Assembly: GCF_030818895.1 (NCBI RefSeq)
Contig: NZ_JAUTBA010000001.1
Coordinates: 992,001 to 1,056,000 of the forward strand
DNA length: 64,000 nt
Origin: Sphingobacterium zeae
GTDB taxonomy: Bacteria > Bacteroidota > Bacteroidia > Sphingobacteriales > Sphingobacteriaceae
Reading direction: 5' to 3'
The position numbers were made by a program, and so were the translations under genes. This document shows, piece by piece, positions 7,677 through 16,534 of the stretch. A model generated the notes under the pieces. The model was not told where the DNA came from and ran no database searches. It saw only the letters and a program-made list of their open reading frames with translations. Every line of letters begins with the position of its first letter. Position 1 is the stretch's first letter.

Positions 7677-10205
7677 ATGGAACGAGCTATTTTCACATTA
7701 AGAGCCTGCTCTTTTTTTCTTGCAAAAGCAATTTGCTTTTTTTGTCTGTTTTGGATTTTCAGTACACCCGCATATGCCTATAGCAGCACGATTTCTGAAC
7801 CGGATTCAGCCTATCTCTTTGCTTATGCAAAAGATAAGAATGCTGGTAGAGAAGGGTTATTATATGCCTGGAGTTTGGACGGAAAACAATGGGACGCTAT
7901 TGGAACAGAACTTGCATTTGTGAAATCAGATTATGGACGTTGGGGATCAGAAAAACGGATGATAAATCCGGTGTTGTTTCCTCGAAATGGCGGGGGGTGG
8001 TCCTGTGCGTGGCAATTAAGTCCTGAAAATAATGGACCATATGCCTATACTTTTACAACTGATTTTTTTAATTGGGGCAGGCAAGACTATTATGTCGAAT
8101 TAAATGATTTGGATAAATCAATGGTTTCGCTTGTAAATAACAGTTTGTTGGACCGTGAGATTATTTCCATTAATGGGGAAAGTTTACGTGGAACGAAGCT
8201 GAAAGTTACATGGTCTATAATTAAAGAATTGATTAAACACTATGATCTTGCTCTGCTTAAGCAAAAGCAATGGTCCGAACGAAGTGTTGACGATGATGTA
8301 CGCTTTGCAGGCTTAAAACCCTTGGATGTTAAGTTAACCCCAAAGATCGGACAAAGCAAGTCCATCAGCGATATGTTGGTAGGTGTATTTTTTGAAGATA
8401 TTAATTATGCAGCAGACGGAGGTCTCTATGCGGAATTGATTCAAAATAGAGATTTTGAATATAAATTGAGCGATAAACAAGGGCATGACAAAAATTGGAA
8501 CGAGAAAACAGCTTGGAGTATGGATGGATCGGGACAATTTCATATCGACAGTATCAATCCCATTCATCCCAATAATAAGCATTATGCGAGGTTACAAGGC
8601 GCGGGTATACTAAGAAATATAGGCTACGATGGGATTGCTCTGCATAAAAACGAACGCTATGATCTTTCATTTTTTGGACGGGGCACTGCGGGTAAAGGGC
8701 GTCAACTAAAAATCCGGATAAGTACACAAGATGGAAAGATCCTTGATGAAAAATCCCTTGTTGTTGACAGCAAAAACTGGAAAAAATATCAATTGGTATT
8801 GACAGCCAATGCGACCTGTAAGGATGCCGTATTGGAATTTGTATTTACAGATCGACAACAATTGGATTTGGACCTGATTTCCTTATTCCCTCAAAACACC
8901 TTCAAAGGACGTAAAAATGGATTACGTAAAGATTTAGCCGAGGCTATTGCAGCTTTGAATCCACGTTTTGTTCGTTTTCCGGGAGGCTGTTTAGCACATG
9001 GCGATGGTATCGACAATATCTACCATTGGTCCAATACTGTAGGACCTTTAGAAAGCCGTGTGCCACAACGCAATATGTGGGGATATCACCAAACTGTTGG
9101 TTTAGGATATTATGAGTATTTTCAATTTTGTGAAGATATAGGTGCCTATGCTGTCCCGGTAGTGGCGGCTGGGGTACCCTGTCAAAATTCGGGCGCTCAC
9201 GGTCATCCATTGGGCGGGCAACAATGTGGTATTCCAATGGAAGATATGGATGACTATATCCAGGAAGTGCTCAATCTGATCGAATGGGCCAATGGGGATA
9301 AAAATAGCACCTGGGGAAAGGTACGTGCAGCAGCTGGACATCCAGAACCATTTCATCTCAAATATATTGGCGTGGGTAACGAAGATTTAATATCGAATGT
9401 TTTTGAGGAGCGTTTTACGATGATTTACAATGCTATCCGTGAAAAATATCCCGATATACAGGTTATTGGAACGGCGGGGCCATTTTTTGAGGGAACCGAC
9501 TATGTTGAGGGCTGGAAAATCGCCGATAAATTAAGCGTACCTATTATGGACGAACACTATTACCAGACACCCGGATGGTTTATTCATAATCAAGATTTCT
9601 ACGATAAATACGATCGGAATAAAGCGCAGGTTTATTTGGGCGAATATGCCGCTCATATCGAAGGACGTGCAAGTACCTTGGAAGTGGCATTAGCCGAAGC
9701 CGCATATCTCACTGCATTGGAAAGAAATGGTGATATCGTTAAAATGGCTTCCTATGCACCGCTGTTAGCCAAAGATGGCTATACCCAATGGCGCCCCGAT
9801 CTTATTTATTTCAATAATACCGATGTGAATTTAACGCCATCTTATTATGTACAGCAATTATTCGGTCGTAATAATGGAACAGAATATGTTCCTGTGGAAG
9901 CCAGCTATTCTAATGCTGCCGTTGAGGTACAGAAGCGCGTGGCATTTTCTATTGTTAAGGATCCTAAAGATCAATCAATCATTATAAAAATGGTCAATGT
10001 TTTGCCTGTTGCCGTCAACATGGAATTGGAACTAGCTAAATTCAACCTAGAAACTGAGCCTGCTGTCGTTGCGCAGCTCACAGGAGAGTTGAAGAGTACA
10101 ACAGCGAAGCCCGAACAAAAGAGCGTGCCAGTGGAAAAGCTTAAAAACCAGCAATTGCCACCTTATTCGTTAACCATCATTCGAATTCCATCGCGTGCAA
10201 AATAG
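7677..10205 (+). CDS. GH51 alpha-L-arabinofuranosidase with N-terminal GH43-like fragment
   Basis: This 842-residue exported enzyme should remove alpha-L-arabinofuranosyl units from pectic side chains. A long hydrophobic signal (about residues 1-35) is followed at about 35-140 by a segment (YLFAYAKDKN, LLYAWSLDGKQWDAIG) that resembles the opening blades of the GH43 protein encoded next door but is too short to be a full propeller. From about residue 225 the GH51 unit begins (FFEDINYAADGGLYAELI), passes through a CBM-like insert, and has a (beta/alpha)8 barrel with FVRFPGGCLAHGDG. The acid/base Glu is in YIGVGNEDL near 570 and the nucleophile Glu in YLGEYAAH near 656. A C-terminal beta-sandwich ends the protein. 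The family is confident. Confidence 0.88.
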   Translation: MERAIFTLRACSFFLAKAICFFCLFWIFSTPAYAYSSTISEPDSAYLFAYAKDKNAGREGLLYAWSLDGKQWDAIGTELAFVKSDYGRWGSEKRMINPVLFPRNGGGWSCAWQLSPENNGPYAYTFTTDFFNWGRQDYYVELNDLDKSMVSLVNNSLLDREIISINGESLRGTKLKVTWSIIKELIKHYDLALLKQKQWSERSVDDDVRFAGLKPLDVKLTPKIGQSKSISDMLVGVFFEDINYAADGGLYAELIQNRDFEYKLSDKQGHDKNWNEKTAWSMDGSGQFHIDSINPIHPNNKHYARLQGAGILRNIGYDGIALHKNERYDLSFFGRGTAGKGRQLKIRISTQDGKILDEKSLVVDSKNWKKYQLVLTANATCKDAVLEFVFTDRQQLDLDLISLFPQNTFKGRKNGLRKDLAEAIAALNPRFVRFPGGCLAHGDGIDNIYHWSNTVGPLESRVPQRNMWGYHQTVGLGYYEYFQFCEDIGAYAVPVVAAGVPCQNSGAHGHPLGGQQCGIPMEDMDDYIQEVLNLIEWANGDKNSTWGKVRAAAGHPEPFHLKYIGVGNEDLISNVFEERFTMIYNAIREKYPDIQVIGTAGPFFEGTDYVEGWKIADKLSVPIMDEHYYQTPGWFIHNQDFYDKYDRNKAQVYLGEYAAHIEGRASTLEVALAEAAYLTALERNGDIVKMASYAPLLAKDGYTQWRPDLIYFNNTDVNLTPSYYVQQLFGRNNGTEYVPVEASYSNAAVEVQKRVAFSIVKDPKDQSIIIKMVNVLPVAVNMELELAKFNLETEPAVVAQLTGELKSTTAKPEQKSVPVEKLKNQQLPPYSLTIIRIPSRAK

Positions 10206-10282
10206 CCCAATTCAACTCCTATGAAACCGCTAGTTGTGCAGAAAAGTATATGTTAGTTTTTATTCATCTCTATTTGGCAAAA

Positions 10283-11224
10283 ATGAAAAAACAATTTCTA
10301 GTTACCCTATTCGTTCTTTTAACTTACCTGGTTAAGGCGCAATCTCCCGTATACCTTTTTTCGTATTTTGTAGATAATGGCGCTGATGGATTACATCTAG
10401 CTTATAGTTTGGATGGTTTGAAATGGGAACCATTGAATCAGGGAAAACCTTTCTTAACACCAACAGTAGGAAAAGATAGACTGATGCGCGACCCCAGTAT
10501 TTGTCAGGGTCCCGATGGTACCTTTCATCTGGTATGGACAACAGGTTGGTGGGACAAAATTATCGGATATTCTTCCTCCAAAGACCTTAAGCAGTGGACC
10601 CAACAAAAAGCAATACCAGTCATGGTAGATGAACCAGATGCAAAAAATGTATGGGCTCCCGAACTTTTTTACGACAACGCGACGAAAGAATATTATATCA
10701 TTTGGGCCACGACAATTCCTGGTCGCCACAAAGAGGTACCGACTAGTGCTAGTGAAAAAGGATTAAACCACCGGATGTATAGCGTGACGACGAAAGATTT
10801 TAAAACTTTTTCAAAAACTAAGTTATTTTTTGATCCCGAATTTAGTGTGATCGACGCGGCCATTATACAACAAGCCAATAAGCAATATATGATGGTGCTG
10901 AAAAACGAAAACTCTAATCCGCCGGAGAAAAACATCCGAATCACGGCAACAAAGAATTTAGCCAAAGGATTTCCAACTACTGTCTCTAAACCAATCACAG
11001 GCGATTATTGGGCGGAGGGTCCTGCTCCGCTGCAAGTAGGGGAGTATATATATGTATATTTCGATAAATACCGCGATCATAAATATGGTGCTGTTCGTAG
11101 TAATGATGGTATCAACTGGGAAGATGTCTCGGATCTGGTGAGCTTTCCTAAAGGCGTTCGTCATGGAACAGCTTTTACGGTAAATCCAACCGTTTTATCC
11201 AATCTATTAGCATTGAAAAGATAG
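10283..11224 (+). CDS. GH43-family glycosidase (probable arabinosidase)
   Basis: This exported five-bladed beta-propeller enzyme of about 313 residues probably acts on arabinan or arabinogalactan side chains. I chose the ATG at 10283 because it starts a normal signal peptide (MKKQFLVTLFVLLTYLVKAQ); an in-frame ATG at 10250 adds 11 residues. Family features are the early blade LAYSLDGLKWEPL, the Asp in RDPSICQGPDGTFHLVWT, a central Asp in SVIDAAIIQ and the probable acid Glu in YWAEGPAPLQ. It is shorter than many GH43 enzymes and has no added binding module. It lies 77 bp after the GH51 gene and is probably cotranscribed with it. The substrate cannot be fixed from sequence. Confidence 0.82.
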   Translation: MKKQFLVTLFVLLTYLVKAQSPVYLFSYFVDNGADGLHLAYSLDGLKWEPLNQGKPFLTPTVGKDRLMRDPSICQGPDGTFHLVWTTGWWDKIIGYSSSKDLKQWTQQKAIPVMVDEPDAKNVWAPELFYDNATKEYYIIWATTIPGRHKEVPTSASEKGLNHRMYSVTTKDFKTFSKTKLFFDPEFSVIDAAIIQQANKQYMMVLKNENSNPPEKNIRITATKNLAKGFPTTVSKPITGDYWAEGPAPLQVGEYIYVYFDKYRDHKYGAVRSNDGINWEDVSDLVSFPKGVRHGTAFTVNPTVLSNLLALKR

Positions 11225-11439
11225 TTGAGAATAACAGTTGTCATCTTAATTATAGCGATTGTAATAAAAAAGGTCTTCAAACGGGGAGAATGAAAACCTT
11301 TAAAATAACCAATTAATCCTAAATATATGATGAAAAATATCATGCTTTGCTATAGGCTTTCCTTTGATTTAAACCATCTCATCTAAATCATAACATATGT
11401 ACAGGCCAATTAAATTGAAAAGCTACCGATTCAATACAG

Positions 11440-11484
11440 CAAGTTTACGTAAACCAAATGAACTTGTCATCCTGTGCTGTACTG
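11440..11484 (-). promoter_or_regulatory. P1: CAGGAT-type promoter facing left
   Basis: Read on the minus strand: CAGTAC (11484-11479), AGCA, CAGGATGA (11474-11467), exactly 19 bp, then TAAACTTG (11447-11440). The architecture is that of P3-P6 and the boxes closely match P6, but it points toward the 3' end of the GH43 gene. It would make a transcript antisense to GH43/GH51. Confidence 0.45.
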
Positions 11485-11518
11485 TTCCAAAAGTATGGGG
11501 TTAGATCTGAACACCATT

Positions 11519-11563
11519 CAGGTAAGTTCAGGACACTAGTGCGTCCTGAATTTTTTATTTTAG
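11519..11563 (+). promoter_or_regulatory. P2: degenerate CAGGAT-type promoter before GH2
   Basis: CAGGTA (11519-11524), AGTT, CAGGACAC (11529-11536), 19 bp, TATTTTAG (11556-11563). The spacing is identical to P3-P6, with weaker boxes. A start site near 11568 would leave only about 12 nt before the ATG at 11580. It overlaps an 8-bp hairpin that could instead act as a terminator. Confidence 0.4.
11527..11556 (+). terminator. hairpin with T-tract just before GH2
   Basis: TTCAGGAC (11527-11534) pairs with GTCCTGAA (11543-11550), followed by six T. It could end transcripts coming from GH51-GH43. It lies only 24 bp before the GH2 start and overlaps the P2 boxes, so its role is uncertain. The rest of the 11225-11567 gap shows no gene. 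Confidence 0.5.
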
Positions 11564-11579
11564 GAGTTTGCTAAACCAA

Positions 11580-14453
11580 ATGAATAGACCGATGCTTAAA
11601 ATTCGAATTACGCTCTTTGCTTTAATATACGTTATGATGGCACATATCGCCTCAGCGCAAATTGGGAAAGAAATACAGTATCTTTCGGGAACTGACAACG
11701 TTCATACCGTTAATTGGGATTTTTGGGTGACGGGGGGGCGTAAAGCCGGGAAATGGGATAAGATCGCTGTGCCTAGCCATTGGGAACAACAAGGGTTCGG
11801 GGCATACAACTATGGACGGGATTATGTGACTTATGGCAAGAATTTTACCTTTCATGATGAGAAAGGTCTATATCGGCATCAATTTACTGTCCCAAAGAAT
11901 TGGAAAGGGAAAAAAATAAACCTTGTTTTTGAAGGTTCAATGACGGATACTGAAGTCAAGATCAACGGGAAGCTAGCCGGAGATATCCATCAGGGTGCTT
12001 TTTATCAGTTTAAATACGATGTTACCGACAAGATCACCTTTGGCAAGGCCAATATATTGGAGGCTACTGTGTCAAAAATGTCTTCCGATAAATCCGTTAA
12101 CAATGCGGAGCGCCTTGCGGATTATTGGATTTTAGGGGGTATTTATAGGCCCGTATACCTTGAAGCGACAGTACAGGAACACATCAGCTGGACGGCTATC
12201 GATGCAAAGGCAGACGGAGCTTTTCGAAGCAATGTGCACTTAGAGGGGCTCTCTAAGGCTAATAAACTATCGGTAGAGATCAAAGATCTGAAGGGTAATG
12301 TGATCGCGATTCAACAGTTTCCAATTACTGCGAAAGACTCAGTGAAATTGATCGAAATGAAAGTTGAAAACCCTTTATTATGGACCGCCGAGACACCAAA
12401 CCTATATCAGGTCATCTATACCTTGTGGAATGGGAAGAATAAAGAATATCAATATCAAGATCGCTTTGGGTTCAGAACAATTGAAGTTCGTGAGGGAGAT
12501 GGCATTTATGTCAATGGTGTAAAAGTGAAGATGAAAGGTGTTAATCGTCATGTATGGTGGCCCGAAACCGGACGGTCGGTAAACGCGCAATTGGATCTGA
12601 ACGATGTTAAATTGATCAAAGAAATGAATATGAATGCGGTCCGCTGTTCGCATTATCCGCCAGATAGATCTTTTTTGGCCTATTGCGATTCATTGGGCTT
12701 ATATGTTTTGGATGAATTGGCTGGCTGGCAAAAAGCATACAGTACTGTTGTGGGTAAAAAGTTGGTGCGAGAAATGGTTATTCGAGATGCCAACCATCCT
12801 TCCATTATACTTTGGAGCAACGGCAATGAAGGTGGACATAATAAAGAACTTGTAGACGAGTACAAGAAATATGATCTTTCGTCGAGAACAGTCATTCATG
12901 CACATCATAGACCGGGAAATGCAATCAATGGAATCGACTGTAACCATTATGAAGATTTTTATTCAACAAAAAAAATTCTGGAAGGACCAAATATTTATAT
13001 GCCAACGGAATTTCTCCACGCACAGGATGATGGAGGTGCTGCGGCAGGATTGGCGGATATATGGGAGCTGCACTGGAATGCCAAATTGGGTGCCGGCGGA
13101 TTTATCTGGGATTTTGCAGATGAAGGTATTGTGCGTACAGATTTCAATAATGCGATTGATGTCAACCGAGTAAATGCCCCTGATGGAATTCTTGGGCCAC
13201 ATCGCGAAAAAGAGGGAAGTTTCTATGCTATTCGGGAAATCTATTCACCTGTGCATATTACGATGAAGAAATTACCTGCCGACTTCAATGGAATTATTCC
13301 CGTGGAAAATCGATATCACTTTACAGACCTAAAAGATTGCAGGTTTGAGGGTAAATTGGTGACGTATCAACAACCCTATGCCGAAGAAGCAGGGGTGGAC
13401 TCGGTGTTGAAACTAAAGATAAATAGTCCTGTATTGGCGCCGACTCAAAAAGGAAACGTGCAGTTGAATTTACCGAGCGATTGGAAACAATATGATGCGC
13501 TAATATTGATGGCAACTGACCCACATGGGGAGGAAATTTATACTTGGACCTGGCGTGTAAAATCCAATCAGGTTCTTACAGCTGAAATTCTACCTTTAAA
13601 ATCTTCGACCGATGTTGAAGCGAAAGAGGACAGTGTGAATTATATCCTCAAGGCAAACGGAATAACAGCTTTTATCTCCAAAAAAACAGGATTATTGGTT
13701 GATCTAGCCAATGATTATAGCATGAAATTAGCTTTTAATAATGGCCCGGTGCTTATTGATGGACAGTCGGAGCTGAAAAGTGCTAAACGTTGGAAAGACG
13801 GAAAAAATGAAGCTGTTGAGTTTATGTTTGATGGTAACCTAAGTTTTATCCGTTGGACGATGCGGCCAGACGGCTGGTTGAAACTTGATTATGCTTACAA
13901 TATGAAAAAAACGGTGCCTTATGCCGGAGTAAGCTTCAACTTTCCTGAAAACTATATTATTGGGGCCAAATGGCTCGGTAATGGACCGTATCGCGTATGG
14001 AAGAATAGGATGCAAGGTGTCACCCTAAATACATGGGAAAAAATGTATAATGACGGAAAAGCCGGTATTGGTCCATGGGCATTTCCTGAATTTAAAGGCT
14101 ACTTCTCCGATGTTAGCTGGGTACAATTCAATACCGTGCAAGGCAAGTTTTTGGTCGCAACAGATCAGGAAGATTTATTTGTGCGATTGTTCGAGTTTTA
14201 CGGAATTTCCGGTCCTAAAGGATATCCGCAATTGCCGTCTGGAGATATTTCCTTTTTAGATGCTATTCCCCCTATTGGAACAAAACTGGCATTGGGAATC
14301 AATGGAAATGCTGGGGTGAATGGACCCGCAGGTGAGCTTAATCAAATGGATAAAAGGATTAACCGGACACTCTATTTTTATTTTGGAACCCCAAAAGGCG
14401 AAAAAGAAAATACACAATTTGTGATGCCTAAGGTTAATGTGTTGACAGATTAA
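11580..14453 (+). CDS. GH2-family beta-galactosidase-like enzyme
   Basis: This exported enzyme of about 957 residues probably cuts beta-galactosyl links of galactan side chains, although GH2 also contains beta-glucuronidases. I use the ATG at 11580; a TTG at 11568 would extend it by four residues, and the ATG at 11592 begins the signal peptide proper (LFALIYVMMAHIASAQ). The order is a sugar-binding jelly-roll (KIAVPSHWEQQGFGAYNYG), an immunoglobulin-like domain, a TIM barrel (GVNRHVWWPETGRSVN), then further beta domains to the C-terminus. The acid/base Glu is in WSNGNEGGHN near 417 and the nucleophile Glu in MPTEFLHAQDDG near 477. It appears to be a single-gene unit, with a 714-bp gap after it. 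Confidence 0.86.
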   Translation: MNRPMLKIRITLFALIYVMMAHIASAQIGKEIQYLSGTDNVHTVNWDFWVTGGRKAGKWDKIAVPSHWEQQGFGAYNYGRDYVTYGKNFTFHDEKGLYRHQFTVPKNWKGKKINLVFEGSMTDTEVKINGKLAGDIHQGAFYQFKYDVTDKITFGKANILEATVSKMSSDKSVNNAERLADYWILGGIYRPVYLEATVQEHISWTAIDAKADGAFRSNVHLEGLSKANKLSVEIKDLKGNVIAIQQFPITAKDSVKLIEMKVENPLLWTAETPNLYQVIYTLWNGKNKEYQYQDRFGFRTIEVREGDGIYVNGVKVKMKGVNRHVWWPETGRSVNAQLDLNDVKLIKEMNMNAVRCSHYPPDRSFLAYCDSLGLYVLDELAGWQKAYSTVVGKKLVREMVIRDANHPSIILWSNGNEGGHNKELVDEYKKYDLSSRTVIHAHHRPGNAINGIDCNHYEDFYSTKKILEGPNIYMPTEFLHAQDDGGAAAGLADIWELHWNAKLGAGGFIWDFADEGIVRTDFNNAIDVNRVNAPDGILGPHREKEGSFYAIREIYSPVHITMKKLPADFNGIIPVENRYHFTDLKDCRFEGKLVTYQQPYAEEAGVDSVLKLKINSPVLAPTQKGNVQLNLPSDWKQYDALILMATDPHGEEIYTWTWRVKSNQVLTAEILPLKSSTDVEAKEDSVNYILKANGITAFISKKTGLLVDLANDYSMKLAFNNGPVLIDGQSELKSAKRWKDGKNEAVEFMFDGNLSFIRWTMRPDGWLKLDYAYNMKKTVPYAGVSFNFPENYIIGAKWLGNGPYRVWKNRMQGVTLNTWEKMYNDGKAGIGPWAFPEFKGYFSDVSWVQFNTVQGKFLVATDQEDLFVRLFEFYGISGPKGYPQLPSGDISFLDAIPPIGTKLALGINGNAGVNGPAGELNQMDKRINRTLYFYFGTPKGEKENTQFVMPKVNVLTD

Positions 14454-14820
14454 AAGAATAATGCATAAAAAAGGTGTACCCCTAATAGTATGTATTCTTT
14501 TCAATAATGCTTATTTAGGTTTTTTGACCCCAAAAAGGTTGTACTTTATTCACTTTTATCGCTATTCGTGTAGGAAAAATCATTGGCGTATTTATTTTGA
14601 ATAGCAGTTGTTGTTGTTTTTTTAAGATGTTCATCCTTCAATTGTACGGTCTGAATTGGAAGTTCGGGATTGCCATTGATCTTCTAATTTTACCAAGCAA
14701 GACAGTACAAGGTGGTTTGGATATACTTTCTTATGGATAAGGTATTACCAAATCCATACCATCTCCTAACTGCAAGCGGATTGTTAAAAAGGTGAAAGCA
14801 TAGCGAATCGACCTTTAAAG

Positions 14821-14853
14821 GTGGACTCAACGTGGACTCACTGTGCACTCAAC
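14821..14853 (+). repeat. three 11-bp tandem repeats (GTGGACTCAAC type)
   Basis: The units are GTGGACTCAAC, GTGGACTCACT and GTGCACTCAAC, contiguous. A fourth, degenerate unit starts GTGGTTG. Confidence 0.75.
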
Positions 14854-14870
14854 GTGGTTGTAGTTAGGAG

Positions 14871-14903
14871 TTGGTAATAAGTTGGTAATAAGTTGGTATG
14901 GAG
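14871..14903 (+). repeat. three 11-bp tandem repeats (TTGGTAATAAG type)
   Basis: The units are TTGGTAATAAG twice, then TTGGTATGGAG. Reverse-complement copies of the TTGGTA core occur at 14744-14761. The period equals that of the neighbouring GTGGACTCAAC array. Confidence 0.75.
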
Positions 14904-15007
14904 TTGAGGATTCTATAACAAATATATTACGAATAGCGTTGAATCCCTGTTTTTAACCTTATTATACATGAAAACGAGCACTTTCTGACTGTATTGTCTG
15001 GTTTGTT

Positions 15008-15052
15008 CAGGATACTACAGGATGGCTCTTGTTAAAAATGTTGATACTTTTA
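15008..15052 (+). promoter_or_regulatory. P3: CAGGAT-type promoter of the GH28-GH106 operon
   Basis: CAGGAT (15008-15013), ACTA, CAGGATGG (15018-15025), 19 bp, TACTTTTA (15045-15052). The second box sits where the -33 element would be, as expected for an activator that replaces it. The boxes and the -7 octamer are identical to those of P4. The leader to the ATG at 15168 is about 110 nt. Confidence 0.65.
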
Positions 15053-15103
15053 AAACGAGCTACTTATTAAGCATTCTTAAATACGCTAATCAATTCGAAG
15101 TCA

Positions 15104-15135
15104 TTGTCTACATTTTTTAATTAAGCTGTAGACAA
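15104..15135 (+). promoter_or_regulatory. leader stem-loop before GH28
   Basis: TTGTCTAC pairs with GTAGACAA over 8 bp around a 16-nt AT-rich loop, ending 32 bp before the ATG at 15168. It may affect mRNA stability or translation. Confidence 0.35.
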
Positions 15136-15167
15136 GCGGGAAAACAAGACTTAAAATAAAACTAAAT

Positions 15168-16493
15168 ATGATGAAAAAATTCTTTCGATTTTTACTCCTG
15201 CTTACATCAATTGCGATCTTGTCCAATGCACATGCGCAAGGCAAGTTTCCGGACGGAACAGCAATCTCAAAATGGTTTGAGACTGTAAAATCGACTGAGA
15301 TCGAAACGCTCGGAAAGAAATTTCTCATCACAGATTTTGGTGTTGCGTCAGATAGCACCATCGTGCAAACGGCCAAAATTCAACAGGCTATTGATAAGGC
15401 CTATACCAGCGGTGGAGGTGTAGTCATAGTGCCTAAAGGTGTCTACCTGAGTGGATCCTTATTTTTTAAACCGAATACACATTTACACCTTGAAGAAGGA
15501 GCTGTACTGAAAGGAAGCGATGATATTGCGGATTTTGCGCTAGCGGAGACTAGGATGGAAGGGCAAACAGTGAAGTATTTTTTGGCGCTTGTCAATGCAG
15601 ACCAGGTGGATGGATTTACAATTTCGGGTAAAGGTACACTCGATGGAAACGGGTTACGCTACTGGCGATCCTTCTGGCTTAGGAGACAGTTTAATCCACA
15701 ATGCACAAATATGGACGAGATGCGTCCACGTTTACTTTATGTGTCCAACAGCAAGGATGTACAGGTTTCCGGCATTCGCTTGATCAATTCACCTTTTTGG
15801 ACCTCACATTATTATAAATGTGAAAATCTCAAATTGATCGGTTTACATATTTCAGCACCAAAGGAACCTGTGAAAGCGCCTAGTTCAGATGCGATTGATT
15901 TGGATGTCTGCCGCAATGTATTGATAAAGGATTGTTACTTATCCGTTAATGATGACGCCATTGCATTAAAAGGTGGTAAAGGGCCAAAGTCTGATAAAGA
16001 TCCTAACAATGGCCCCAATTCAAATATTATTATTGAGAACTGTTTCTTTGGTTTTTGTCATAGTGCACTGACTTGTGGTAGTGAATCTATTCATAGTTAC
16101 AATGTGATTTTTAGGAACAATACCTTAGATAAAGCACGTAAGCTACTGCAATTAAAAATGCGCCCCGATACACCTCAGGAATATGAAAACATTCTGATCG
16201 AAAATATTAAGGGAAATGTCAATAGTATGTTGTTTATCAAACCTTGGACTCAGTTTTTTGATTTGAAAGGCGAGAAAGATATCAAAATGTCTTATGCAAA
16301 AAATATTGTTTTGCGCAATATTGACCTAGATTGCGACATCGTATTTGATGTACTCAACTCGGAGCAATATGTACTGTCAGATTTTACATTTCAAAATCTG
16401 CATGTCCGCGCCGCCAAAGATCCCGTGATTCATAAGGAATATGTTAAAAACTTTGTCCTGAATCAGGTGACTGTTAACAGTAAAATGCAATAA
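15168..16493 (+). CDS. GH28 polygalacturonase / rhamnogalacturonan hydrolase
   Basis: This 441-residue exported right-handed beta-helix enzyme should hydrolyse alpha-galacturonosyl bonds in the pectin backbone. A signal peptide (FFRFLLLLTSIAILSNAHAQ) precedes an early pectin-lyase-fold segment (FGVASDSTIVQTAKIQQAID). The catalytic region includes SSDAIDLDVC and CYLSVNDDAIALKGG near 262, with further GH28 motifs SALTCGSE and RKLLQLKMRP in place of the usual GSxG and RIK. The start is ATG at 15168 with a second ATG immediately after it. It is the first gene of an eight-gene operon under P3, 41 bp ahead of PL11, which favours rhamnogalacturonan over homogalacturonan. The exact bond is inferred. 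Confidence 0.85.
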   Translation: MMKKFFRFLLLLTSIAILSNAHAQGKFPDGTAISKWFETVKSTEIETLGKKFLITDFGVASDSTIVQTAKIQQAIDKAYTSGGGVVIVPKGVYLSGSLFFKPNTHLHLEEGAVLKGSDDIADFALAETRMEGQTVKYFLALVNADQVDGFTISGKGTLDGNGLRYWRSFWLRRQFNPQCTNMDEMRPRLLYVSNSKDVQVSGIRLINSPFWTSHYYKCENLKLIGLHISAPKEPVKAPSSDAIDLDVCRNVLIKDCYLSVNDDAIALKGGKGPKSDKDPNNGPNSNIIIENCFFGFCHSALTCGSESIHSYNVIFRNNTLDKARKLLQLKMRPDTPQEYENILIENIKGNVNSMLFIKPWTQFFDLKGEKDIKMSYAKNIVLRNIDLDCDIVFDVLNSEQYVLSDFTFQNLHVRAAKDPVIHKEYVKNFVLNQVTVNSKMQ

Positions 16494-16534
16494 TAATATG
16501 TACCAGGATATTGCTGTGGCTTAGACCTTGAATT

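Larger units (their letters stand above)
14560..14938. repeat. 379-bp segment bounded by inverted repeats
   Basis: CGCTATTCGT (14560-14569) is the exact reverse complement of ACGAATAGCG (14929-14938). Inside, CTCCTAAC (14763-14770) mirrors GTTAGGAG (14863-14870), and the flanks extend this as an imperfect match of about 23 of 28 positions. The nested arrangement resembles a non-autonomous element or a decayed repeat array. No target duplication was recognised. Confidence 0.4.
14454..15167. other. 714-bp intergenic region with repeats and promoter P3
   Basis: No credible gene is seen on either strand. The first two thirds hold an ordered set of repeats (14560-14938), listed separately. The last third holds promoter P3 (15008-15052) and a leader hairpin (15104-15135) for the GH28 operon. 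It is the largest gap inside the pectin locus. Confidence 0.7.

Noticed and set aside
6151..11294. AAACGGGGAG occurring at about 6151 and 11280
   Set aside because: A 10-mer shared by two gaps without any further similarity around it; likely chance.
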